From Chitinophagaceae bacterium (GTDB lineage Bacteria; Bacteroidota; Bacteroidia; Chitinophagales; Chitinophagaceae): DNA of 5,883 nucleotides. Below are positions 1 to 5,883 of the stretch, in pieces (position 1 is the stretch's first letter; the number at the start of each line of letters is the position of its first letter). The stretch lies in assembly GCA_019454915.1 (NCBI GenBank), contig JACFNM010000260.1:1-5883 (forward strand), read 5' to 3'. The notes under the pieces were generated by a model. That model worked only from the letters and a program-made list of their open reading frames with translations, had not been told where the DNA came from and did no database searches. Position numbers and translations under genes: made by a program.

Positions 1-417
1 AACGTTGACATAATAATTAGGCAGCTTGGTTATTGATTCCTTCACTACCTTGAACTTTTTCATACCGGGCACATTTTCAACAATATACGTCTCCGGCTGT
101 TCAATAGCTATATGCCTAAAAAAATATAAGAACAAATCATCACCGGTACGGGTGCCATGTATATCCGCTATTGGAGAATATTTAGTGCATGGATAGGTTC
201 CAACAATAACATCTGAACCGGGTTGGTCCAAAACAGTTTTGTCTTTTATATCAACTGTTAATATAGAGTGCGAAAAGTATTTGGGGTTTCGTCTCATACA
301 TTCTGTTGCTTCAATATCCAAATCAAGTGATTGAATCATTCGAATGCCTGCTTCCATTAACCCAATTGCCATTCCTCCGCATCCTGAAAAATAACCTTTT
401 GCTGTCGGTATATACAT
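1..417 (-). CDS. DNA (cytosine-5) methyltransferase, N-terminal part (cut by left edge)
   Basis: Transfers a methyl group from S-adenosylmethionine to C5 of cytosine in a specific DNA sequence; here probably the protective half of a restriction-modification pair. The 139 visible codons read without a stop to the window edge. Motif I is F10-S-G-C-G-G15, binding the cofactor, followed by the acidic SLDLD at 30-34 (motif II). Motif IV is Y75-P-C77, with C77 the expected catalytic nucleophile, in the variant context TYPCTKYS rather than the commoner GGPPCQ.FS. Motif VI is E114-N-V-P-G-M119. The target-recognition domain and motifs VIII-X lie outside the window. The start is the only ATG after an upstream in-frame TAA; an AAAGGAG lies at 434-440, a rather long 16 nt before it. 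The gene points away from the HNH endonuclease at 580. The family call is firm; the recognition sequence cannot be read from this part. Confidence 0.9.
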   Translation of the reverse strand, partial: MYIPTAKGYFSGCGGMAIGLMEAGIRMIQSLDLDIEATECMRRNPKYFSHSILTVDIKDKTVLDQPGSDVIVGTYPCTKYSPIADIHGTRTGDDLFLYFFRHIAIEQPETYIVENVPGMKKFKVVKESITKLPNYYVNV

Positions 418-467
418 AACTATAAAATTGCAACTCCTTTATGGTATAAACGGTATGTTCTGAAACA

Positions 468-475
468 CAAAAATA
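468..475 (-). promoter_or_regulatory. Candidate Bacteroidota -7 box for the methyltransferase
   Basis: On the minus strand this reads TATTTTTG, a full match to the Bacteroidota -7 consensus TAnnTTTG. It would start transcription near 461, about 44 nt before the methyltransferase ATG. I see no good TTTG-type -33 element about 19-21 nt upstream, and such boxes occur by chance in AT-rich DNA, so this is tentative. Confidence 0.3.
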
Positions 476-523
476 AAATGAGAATGAAAGGCTACATTGG
501 CTTATAAGTCACCTTTTATTTTT

Positions 524-531
524 TAGATTTG
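524..531 (+). promoter_or_regulatory. Candidate Bacteroidota -7 box for the HNH endonuclease
   Basis: Reads TAGATTTG, a full match to TAnnTTTG, in the right orientation for the gene starting at 580; the transcript would begin near 538 with a leader of about 40 nt. A TTG at 497-499 is the only -33-like candidate, and its spacing (24 nt) is longer than usual. With the opposing box at 468-475 it would make a compact divergent promoter pair. Confidence 0.3.
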
Positions 532-579
532 GATAATCGTTCCATTTATCTAATTGTGTCCCGGATAAACTCATAAATC

Positions 580-1350
580 ATGCAAAGGAGTCCTTGGTCG
601 AGAGATGAACTGATTCTTGCTTTGAATCTTTACCTCAAACTTCCTTTTGGTAAAATGCATTCTCGTAACGCTGATGTTATTCATCTGGCTAACCTACTTA
701 GTAGGACACCGGGTTCTATTGCAATGCGATTGACAAACTTTGCCAGTGTTGACCCATATCATCAGCAAAGGGGCATCCGGGGACTACAAGGAGGTCAAAA
801 GCAGGTAGAGCCAATATGGAATGAGTTTATCAGCAATAAGGAGCAGTTGATATTTGAAAGCGAAAAAATATTAGCCGAAAAAGAGAAAAGTACACTTGAA
901 CGTAAGTTTATGGAAACGCTTCGCGGAACAGAGCATCTGAAAGGAGAATATAAATTACGCGAAGTAAAAACCAGGGTGAACCAACATGTTTTCCGCCAGA
1001 TAGTCATTGCCAATTATGATGGCAAATGCGCGATTACGGGTATAAATATTCCCGACCTCTTATTAGCCAGTCATATCGTTCCCTGGTCAAAAAACGAGCA
1101 CGAAAGATTGAATCCTGAAAACGGTATCTGCCTATCACCGCTATACGATAGAGCTTACGATAAAGGGTTTATCAGTATTAACGAAAAATATCAAATTCTC
1201 CTCTCCACCGAACTAAAGGGAAAAAGAGAACACGCATTTTATTCGGAACATTTTGGCGGCCTGACAGGTACGCAAATAACCTTGCCTAAGAAATACCTCC
1301 CTGCCAAAGAGTTTCTGCAGTTTCATATGGATGAAGTGTTCAGAAAATAA
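580..1350 (+). CDS. HNH endonuclease, probable type II restriction enzyme
   Basis: Predicted 256-aa DNA-cutting enzyme. Residues 6-59 form a conserved N-terminal module (WSRDELILALNLY, PFGK, then SRTPGSIAMRLTNFA at 41-55) that resembles a helix-turn-helix and probably reads DNA. Residues 77-100 contain the WNEF and FESE segments typical of these enzymes. The C-terminal half is an HNH_2-type nuclease domain: C150, T153-G154, A163-S-H165-I-V-P-W169, N181-G182, then LYDRAYD at 188-194. H165 is the expected general base and N181 the structural Asn. Position 189 is Tyr where many relatives have the third His. The start follows an in-frame TAA at 574-576 and has no Shine-Dalgarno site. The domain order is well known from annotated HNH endonucleases. 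The divergent cytosine methyltransferase 162 bp away supports a restriction role; a solitary nuclease with another defence role is the alternative. Confidence 0.88.
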   Translation: MQRSPWSRDELILALNLYLKLPFGKMHSRNADVIHLANLLSRTPGSIAMRLTNFASVDPYHQQRGIRGLQGGQKQVEPIWNEFISNKEQLIFESEKILAEKEKSTLERKFMETLRGTEHLKGEYKLREVKTRVNQHVFRQIVIANYDGKCAITGINIPDLLLASHIVPWSKNEHERLNPENGICLSPLYDRAYDKGFISINEKYQILLSTELKGKREHAFYSEHFGGLTGTQITLPKKYLPAKEFLQFHMDEVFRK

Positions 1351-1402
1351 AATGATTTTTTATACAGACAATGCGAAATTCTACAGAAGTAATAATACTT
1401 TA

Positions 1403-1623
1403 TCAATCATTCAAAAGTGGCGGCAAATGAAGCGTTGCTTCACTTACTGAATCCAGTAATTCATCCCCATCTGTAATAATCGACCCATACCAATCTACCT
1501 ATTTCTTCAACTATTTGAAATGGCCATAATATTCCATTTGTGTAGGCCTTCCCTGTGTAAAATCCTCCTCCGAATGATAAGTTGTGCATGACCTGGTCAG
1601 TCAGTTATATGGTCTTCTTCCAT
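1403..1623 (-). pseudogene. Decayed small gene of unknown function, two frame breaks
   Basis: Three minus-strand reading frames, read in turn, give one smooth protein of about 71 residues: an ATG at 1623 starting MEEDHITD; then, from about 1600, QVMHNLSFGGGFYTGKAY and on to FQIVEEI; then, from about 1496, VDWYGSIITDGDELLDSVSE to a TGA at 1403-1405. The first break sits on a tandem TGAC duplication (within 1596-1605), the second is one extra base near 1493-1502. Removing those five bases leaves exactly 72 codons. The piece from the inner ATG at about 1590 to the second break could still be made as a short peptide. The N-terminus is uncertain, because the middle frame can also be read further upstream through an in-frame TAA. 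It lies 22 bp downstream of the 79-aa gene on the same strand, so the two were probably co-transcribed. I recognise no family. Confidence 0.45.
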
Positions 1624-1645
1624 TTTACAGAAGACAGCCTGGCAC

Positions 1646-1885
1646 TCACACATTACGCCATCGGTTTATTTTAAACAAGGTAAAATAATAAATTGACTCT
1701 ATGTAATCCAAAGGAGAATTAATACCCCATTCAATATGCTTATGCAGATATTCAAATTCTTCTGCCCACTGAATAAACTGGCTAATCATTTCGCGGCTAT
1801 CGTCCGTCCGGTAGTTTTCTTCGGCTGCGATATATGCAATGTCGGCAATCGCTTCGCATAATGAATACACTTTCTCCTGTTCCAT
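1646..1885 (-). CDS. Small protein of unknown function (79 aa)
   Basis: I do not recognise this protein. It is 79 residues, acidic in its first half, predicted mainly helical, with no signal peptide or membrane segment. It is rich in Glu, Tyr and Ile, with segments DDSREMISQFIQWAEEFE (28-45) and DYIESIYYFTLFKI (59-72) that look like amphipathic helices. The composition is that of a real cytosolic protein rather than a shadow, and nothing competes on the plus strand. The ATG is fixed by an in-frame TAA four codons upstream; a poor leader without Shine-Dalgarno precedes it. It is divergent from the amidase at 2110 and followed on its own strand by the broken remnant at 1403-1623. Small acidic helical proteins in such accessory patches are often immunity proteins of toxin systems, but no toxin is visible and that role is only a guess. 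Confidence 0.65.
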   Translation of the reverse strand: MEQEKVYSLCEAIADIAYIAAEENYRTDDSREMISQFIQWAEEFEYLHKHIEWGINSPLDYIESIYYFTLFKINRWRNV

Positions 1886-2109
1886 GACATAATTTAATAA
1901 AAGAAATTGTGGTATTATTTGCTTTTAAGTCACCCTACTGTTTGACCAGACCGAGGCGATTTAGGAGACTTTACAGCTTTTAGTAAAATCCTCAGTTTAA
2001 CCCCTTAATCTCTGCGTCAAACAACTACCAGAATTTCCAGTACAGCCCCGATTCTTTTCTCCCCCAAATTAAATTTCTTACAGATATTTGCCAATCAATA
2101 CCTAAACTT

Positions 2110-2904
2110 ATGAACCGCATTCTGATATTCTTTTTCTGTCTGATGCTCTTCTCGTGCCAGGCTAATAAGTATGCTGCCACAAACAAGGTGTACAAGAAGC
2201 AGGTAAAACAATTGACTAAGGAAATCATGAGGCAGCCGCTTGACGGAAATAAAAAGACATGGGTGGGAACTACCAACTTTGGTTTACGCAAACCCGATTT
2301 TGTCATCATCCATCATACGGCACAGGACAGTTGCGAACAGACACTGAAAACCTTTACCATGCCACGCACACAGGTGAGTGCGCATTATGTAATCTGTAAA
2401 GACGGTACCGTGCACCACATGCTCAACGATTATCTGAGGGCATGGCATGCGGGGACAGGTTCCTGGGGAAACAATCGCGATATCAATTCATGCAGCATCG
2501 GCATAGGACTCGATAACGATGGTTTTGAACCTTTCGCCGAAGAACAGATTAACAGCCTGCTGGTACTATTAGACACGCTGAAAACCCGATACAACATTCC
2601 TCAAAATAATTTTATCGGACATGGTGACATAGCGCCTAAGCGCAAAAACGACCCCAATTTTTCTTTTCCCTGGGAAGACCTGGCATCACTGGGTTTCGGA
2701 ATGTGGTATGGCAATACATCAGCCATCCGATTACCGGAAGACTTCGACGCCATCCGCGCGCTCAGAATCATCGGATATTCTGTTCAGGATACTTCGGCGA
2801 CTATCATGCAATTCAAACGCCACTTTATGCAGGTGGAAGGGGATTCTATCCTCGCTGAAGGAGACAAAAAAGTTATTTACGACCTCATGAAACAATCCAT
2901 GTAA
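2110..2904 (+). CDS. AmiD-like N-acetylmuramoyl-L-alanine amidase, lipoprotein
   Basis: Zinc amidase of the Amidase_2 (AmpD/AmiD) family, which cuts the bond between N-acetylmuramic acid and L-alanine of peptidoglycan stems or muropeptides. Of 264 residues, 1-15 form a lipoprotein signal peptide with lipobox L13-F-S-C16, so the protein should be membrane-anchored in the periplasm. The catalytic domain spans about 55-195: FVIIHHTAQ with zinc ligand H68, WHAG at 112-115, the second zinc His H171 in IGHGDIAP, K179 and the third ligand D181 in KNDPNF, then FPW at 186-188. Residues 211-264 match the C-terminal peptidoglycan-binding helical module of AmiD (ALRIIGYSV, FKRHF). Oddity: the segment SIGIGLDN has Gly at 133, where the family normally has the catalytic Glu (SIGIE). 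The zinc site and tail are intact. It stands alone, divergent from the 79-aa gene; no Shine-Dalgarno site is visible. Confidence 0.92.
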   Translation: MNRILIFFFCLMLFSCQANKYAATNKVYKKQVKQLTKEIMRQPLDGNKKTWVGTTNFGLRKPDFVIIHHTAQDSCEQTLKTFTMPRTQVSAHYVICKDGTVHHMLNDYLRAWHAGTGSWGNNRDINSCSIGIGLDNDGFEPFAEEQINSLLVLLDTLKTRYNIPQNNFIGHGDIAPKRKNDPNFSFPWEDLASLGFGMWYGNTSAIRLPEDFDAIRALRIIGYSVQDTSATIMQFKRHFMQVEGDSILAEGDKKVIYDLMKQSM

Positions 2905-3051
2905 GACGACAAGAAGGTTTAACCCACGTAATCATGTTTATGGATAAGCGTAATGTGATAGCTGCTTAGAACATGGGTATAGTGGTAGAATCAGTATGCT
3001 TTCGCCTATTTATTGTTTTCGCACTCAAGTGTAAACATTGACGTTCATCCC

Positions 3052-3614
3052 TCATTCTCTCCCTATTTTGACTTCCCTGGTTATACCCGCTGCTTTCATT
3101 TCTTTCATCACATTACTCCTGAACGATTCCCACTCTGCAACGGAGGTTTTTCTCCCCGAAAGCGATACCGGATTCTGAAACGTTACATTTTCTATACCAC
3201 TCAAAGCTGTCAGCAGGGAGATATCACCCCAGGGGATGATTCCCTGAATATGACGCGACATATCAAAAAAATCAATTCCCTGCCGGCATCAATCGCAAGC
3301 GTTGACGGAGAATAATGTTGATTGATATAGCGGATAATGAGCCCGATTTCGTTGCTCCACTCGCCCTGCATGGTATGTACCCGCCACACAGACGATATCG
3401 GCAGGGTATGAAAACGCGGTTTGAGAAACGCGGAAAGTCACATATCCGCATCGGTGAAATATATTTCCTTACTCTGATAAGACTATCGCTGGACGAACCA
3501 TATAAAGATGTTATCATTCGTTCGCTCAGCTATCTAAGTGATGCCGGCAAGAAGGAGCCATTCTTTTGGGCGAATAAGGCGATTGAAAGGGATGGTAGTA
3601 TCAGTAATACTACA
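3052..3614 (-). pseudogene. Decayed gene of unknown function, three stops and one frameshift
   Basis: The best-preserved part is 3052-3261, a minus-strand open stretch with clearly protein-like sequence (GDISLLTALSGIENVTF, then TSVAEWESFRSNVMKEMK, ending KIGRE at a TGA). Reading upstream, adding one T to the run of seven T (plus-strand A run 3265-3271) joins it smoothly to a second stretch containing HTMQGEWSNEIGLIIRYIN and TLAIDAGREL. That frame continues to 3614 through stops at 3438-3440 (TGA), 3483-3485 (TAG) and 3534-3536 (TAG), with protein-like text between them (IRPKEWLLLAGIT; KEIYFTDADM). The corrected remnant is 188 codons including the terminal stop; no ATG is present at its upstream end, so the N-terminus is lost. 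I recognise no family. The rival is a plus-strand ORF of 104 codons at 3315-3629 lying in exact codon-on-codon register; I favour the minus strand because of the continuity across the T run. Confidence 0.45.
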
Positions 3615-3797
3615 TTATTTTTAATATAAAAGGGTGCAATTACAATAATCTGATAAAAAAATCGAACATAAAAAATTCCGATTTGAAAAGGAACCGGAAG
3701 CAGGCTTTCTGATATTATTCAAACGCATAACAGTCAAATTCAAACTATCCCTTTACTTTACACCTGCTGTACTTTTTCTTTGATCTTAAAAAATAAC

Positions 3798-5150
3798 ATG
3801 AAAGGATCACTGCTCATAGCCGCATTGCTTATCTGCCATATATTGCCCGCACAGGTTACGATAAAAGGAACGGTGAAACATGCAAAAGACAGCGTAATTG
3901 TATTTGTAGAAACCGGCGGCTTTACCAATATTACCCGAAGGTGGCGGGACAGAAGATATAAAGCGCCTATTGATAAGAATAACCGGTTTGTGATTACATT
4001 GCCGGAACAGGATATTGACAGATGGCTGATCAAAACCGAAAAGGGATACCAGTTCTTTGACCTGATCAAAGGAAAAGATATCGAAGTGGTTGCCGACTTT
4101 TCCCGTAGAAACCCGTTAACAGCCATCGGTAGCAATGCCGCTGATTTTAACTACCTGGCTTATGCGTACAGCAGGGATAAGCGGGATAAGGCGTATTGGA
4201 AGGGTATTAGAAGTGGGAGCATAGACACCGTTTTATCATCAAGAAAGCGAATAACCGCTATGGACATCGCGGAGCTTGACCATTATAAGCAAACCTATGC
4301 TATGAGTGAAGTGTACTATCAATGGATCCGATCTAAATACAGGTATGAACCTTACGAAAGGACCTACGTTGAAAATATTGATCATAAAGAATCGTTGAGC
4401 GATGCTGTATTATCAAAATTAATAGCAGAAGGGATTAGCAATGATTATGCAGCCCTAAACACCCTTGAGTACAACGACCTCGTTGAAGCGTATATGGGGA
4501 AAAAATTTGCAGATTCCCGGATTGAATTTACGCCTCAATCCTATTTCCGTTTCGCAACCCGTGATCTGCTGCAGGGTAAGACCCGTGATGTTTTTCTGAC
4601 AAGAGTTGTAGCTTCGTTTGCAAAAGCCGACGACAGCATCTATACGCCCATTTTTAATCAATATGATGAAATGGTTAAAGACCAGGTGCTCAAAAATTGT
4701 GTTGTGGAAGAAAGGAATGCCTACCAGGAATCACTGCAGCAAAAGAAAGAGCACATCAGCCGGTACGCATCACTCAATGAAATTTTTAATAAATACAGCG
4801 GTAAAGTTATTTATGTTGATTTTTGGGCAAGCTGGTGTATGCCCTGCCGGGTAGAAATGCCTGCTGCCGCGGAATTAAAAAAAAGGCTGCATAACGACGA
4901 TGTAGTGTTTGTTTACCTGGGGTACAGGGATACGGAAAAAGCATGGTTAAAAGCACGGCAGGAGTTAGATATAGCCGGCGAGCATTATTTATTGAACGAT
5001 GCCCTGATAAAGGAAGCGGAGGAAGCTTTTAATATAAGCGGTATCCCGCATTATGTAATTATAGATAAAGCCGGTAATATTGTAAACAGCCATGCCGATA
5101 GGCCTGGCGCTGTTTACAAAGCATTATCGGATCTGCTCAAAAAAAATTAA
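3798..5150 (+). CDS. Secreted TlpA-family thioredoxin (thiol-disulfide oxidoreductase)
   Basis: Periplasmic thiol-disulfide oxidoreductase, probably a reductase acting on exported proteins. I start at the ATG at 3798 (450 aa); a TTG start six codons upstream is possible but would put a polar lead on the signal peptide. Residues 1-18 are a signal peptide (MKGSLLIAALLICHILPA), with cleavage likely before Q19. Residues 20-105 are beta-rich and begin with TIKGTV, like the DUF4369-type N-terminal domain common in Bacteroidota TlpA proteins. Residues 106-325 are a helical, charged middle region. The thioredoxin fold occupies about 330-450: VIYVDFWASW, then C347-M-P-C350, cis-Pro417 in GIPHYVIIDKAGN. 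The redox motif codons are at 4836-4847. A/T-rich leader without Shine-Dalgarno; TACTTTTT at 3770-3777 is a 7-of-8 match to the -7 box but would leave a leader of only about 14 nt. The next gene begins 24 bp downstream, suggesting an operon. Confidence 0.92.
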   Translation: MKGSLLIAALLICHILPAQVTIKGTVKHAKDSVIVFVETGGFTNITRRWRDRRYKAPIDKNNRFVITLPEQDIDRWLIKTEKGYQFFDLIKGKDIEVVADFSRRNPLTAIGSNAADFNYLAYAYSRDKRDKAYWKGIRSGSIDTVLSSRKRITAMDIAELDHYKQTYAMSEVYYQWIRSKYRYEPYERTYVENIDHKESLSDAVLSKLIAEGISNDYAALNTLEYNDLVEAYMGKKFADSRIEFTPQSYFRFATRDLLQGKTRDVFLTRVVASFAKADDSIYTPIFNQYDEMVKDQVLKNCVVEERNAYQESLQQKKEHISRYASLNEIFNKYSGKVIYVDFWASWCMPCRVEMPAAAELKKRLHNDDVVFVYLGYRDTEKAWLKARQELDIAGEHYLLNDALIKEAEEAFNISGIPHYVIIDKAGNIVNSHADRPGAVYKALSDLLKKN

Positions 5151-5174
5151 GCCGAAAGCCGGATTTACGCATCT

Positions 5175-5883
5175 ATGATAAAAAGAATAGGCTATATACT
5201 GATTGTTTCTTTTATAGGCGGGGATCTCTTCGCCCAACCGGCTATTGATACGGTACATCCTTTTTTTAAAGGAAAGCTGGACAAGAAAGTCGGGCTTTTA
5301 TACGACTTTTTTGAAATAGGGGCTCCCACAATAAAACCTCCAAAGGGTAAGCGATATAATGATGTGATATTGTCAGTTTTTCATTCAAAGAATCTATATA
5401 TCAATACCGTCTTCAATAAACAGGATGAACCGGCTGAATTGAACGCTTTCAGGATCAACAAAAGCTATGCGCAGATCACAGGAACATACCGGTATACCAG
5501 CGCCGTGCCGCTGTTTGATTCTGTTCCCGTTATCGTTACGGCTTATGGCATAGACGCTTCCAATAAAGACCTGTACCGGTTCAGGGTGATGAAAAACAAA
5601 ACCGAAGAGATCGTACCCTGGAGCAGAATTAAATTTTTTTCACCGGCTTATATGTATTACCGGTATAATGTGGATGGCACAATGCAAACCCAAATGGCTT
5701 ATTTGGGGCAATTTTGGGAAAAGCCGGGCAATAGTATTACAGTGGAAGTGAAAAACCTGAATGTGCCGGATACGGTGTATAACATCTCTGCTGTCTGGCT
5801 AAAAAGAGCGCCCGAAATTATTGCTACGTTTACGCCGGAGACAATGAAGGAATTTATTTCCGTATATAAATACCAGTGGAAAA
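5175..5883 (+). CDS. Exported protein, N-terminal part, possible sensor kinase ectodomain (cut by right edge)
   Basis: 236 codons are visible without a stop. Residues 1-20 form a signal peptide (MIKRIGYILIVSFIGGDLFA, cleavage likely before Q21). The rest is beta-rich and soluble. Segments YRFRVMKN (134-141), IVPWSRIKFF (146-155), MAYLGQFW (174-181), SAVWLKRAP (205-213) and TPETMKEFISVYKYQW (220-235) resemble, from memory, the periplasmic N-terminal domain of Bacteroidota LytS-type sensor histidine kinases, in which transmembrane helices and the kinase would follow. That assignment is uncertain because neither is inside the window. The ATG at 5175 is the first good start after the TAA of the thioredoxin gene (24-bp gap), so co-transcription is likely. 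If it is a sensor, it might respond to envelope or redox state together with its upstream partner; this is inference. Confidence 0.8.
   Translation, partial: MIKRIGYILIVSFIGGDLFAQPAIDTVHPFFKGKLDKKVGLLYDFFEIGAPTIKPPKGKRYNDVILSVFHSKNLYINTVFNKQDEPAELNAFRINKSYAQITGTYRYTSAVPLFDSVPVIVTAYGIDASNKDLYRFRVMKNKTEEIVPWSRIKFFSPAYMYYRYNVDGTMQTQMAYLGQFWEKPGNSITVEVKNLNVPDTVYNISAVWLKRAPEIIATFTPETMKEFISVYKYQWK

Noticed and set aside
1347..1363. ATAAAA / TTTTAT hairpin after the endonuclease stop
   Set aside because: All A/T stem of six pairs, too weak to call a terminator and expected by chance in AT-rich spacer.
2083..2090. GATATTTG as a -7 box for the amidase
   Set aside because: One mismatch to TAnnTTTG, no -33 partner, and only 19 nt before the start codon.
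2935..2977. ACCCACGT (2920-2927) and ACATGGGT (2971-2978) as a hairpin after the amidase
   Set aside because: Seven of eight complementary bases but separated by over 40 nt, and no T run follows.
3013..3315. Plus-strand ORF of 100 codons
   Set aside because: Its product is loaded with Phe, Ser, His and Cys, typical of the antisense of a real gene, and the minus strand here reads well.
3272..3517. Minus-strand ORF of 81 codons
   Set aside because: Rich in Arg, Cys and Ser; it is an off-frame reading of the decayed gene at 3052-3614.
3315..3629. Plus-strand ORF of 104 codons starting ATG at 3315, ending TAA
   Set aside because: It lies in exact codon-on-codon register with the minus-strand remnant, a situation that produces coding-looking shadows. 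The minus-strand reading joins smoothly to the clearly protein-like 3052-3261 stretch. I have no family match for it, so it stays an alternative rather than a call.
3659..3684. AAATCG / CGATTT inverted repeat with a T run on the minus strand, terminator-like
   Set aside because: The stem is only six weak base pairs with a 14-nt loop, and no minus-strand gene ends just upstream of it.
3780..3797. TTG start for the thioredoxin, six codons before the ATG
   Set aside because: The ATG at 3798 begins a clean signal peptide; the extension adds polar residues and there is no ribosome-binding site favouring it.

Overview
The window looks like chromosomal DNA of a member of the Bacteroidota, most likely close to Chitinophaga and relatives. 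Reasons: most genes lack a Shine-Dalgarno site and have A/T-rich leaders; two perfect TAnnTTTG (-7 type) boxes lie in a divergent intergenic region; and the gene types fit (AmiD-like lipoprotein amidase, secreted TlpA-type thioredoxin with a large N-terminal region, and a following exported protein resembling Bacteroidota sensor N-termini). The assignment is inference from style and content, without any search.

Layout. 1-417 (minus) is the N-terminal 139 codons of a DNA cytosine-5 methyltransferase running off the left edge. After a 162-bp divergent intergenic region comes an HNH endonuclease (580-1350, plus). Together they look like the two halves of a type II restriction-modification system. 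1351-1885 holds two small minus-strand genes: an apparently intact 79-aa protein of unknown function (1646-1885) and, downstream, a remnant of about 71 codons (1403-1623) whose reading frame is broken twice. 2110-2904 (plus) is an exported lipoprotein N-acetylmuramoyl-L-alanine amidase that has Gly where the family's catalytic Glu is expected.

2905-3797 holds no intact gene that I trust. Within it, 3052-3614 on the minus strand reads as a decayed gene: three in-frame stops and one slip in a run of seven T make it a 187-residue remnant. The competing plus-strand ORF at 3315-3629 lies codon-on-codon opposite and is treated as its shadow, though this is not certain. 3798-5150 (plus) is a secreted TlpA-family thioredoxin with a Cys-Met-Pro-Cys active site. 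It is followed 24 bp later by an exported protein cut by the right edge (5175-5883), probably in the same operon.

How they fit together: the left third is a restriction-modification locus, the middle is a patch of eroding small genes around a cell-wall amidase, and the right third is an envelope operon. I see no CRISPR, tRNA, rRNA, transposase or convincing strong terminator. Nothing here amounts to a clearly new system. The most interesting points are the amidase active-site substitution, the two decayed genes, and the restriction-modification pair whose endonuclease has an unusual HNH third position.
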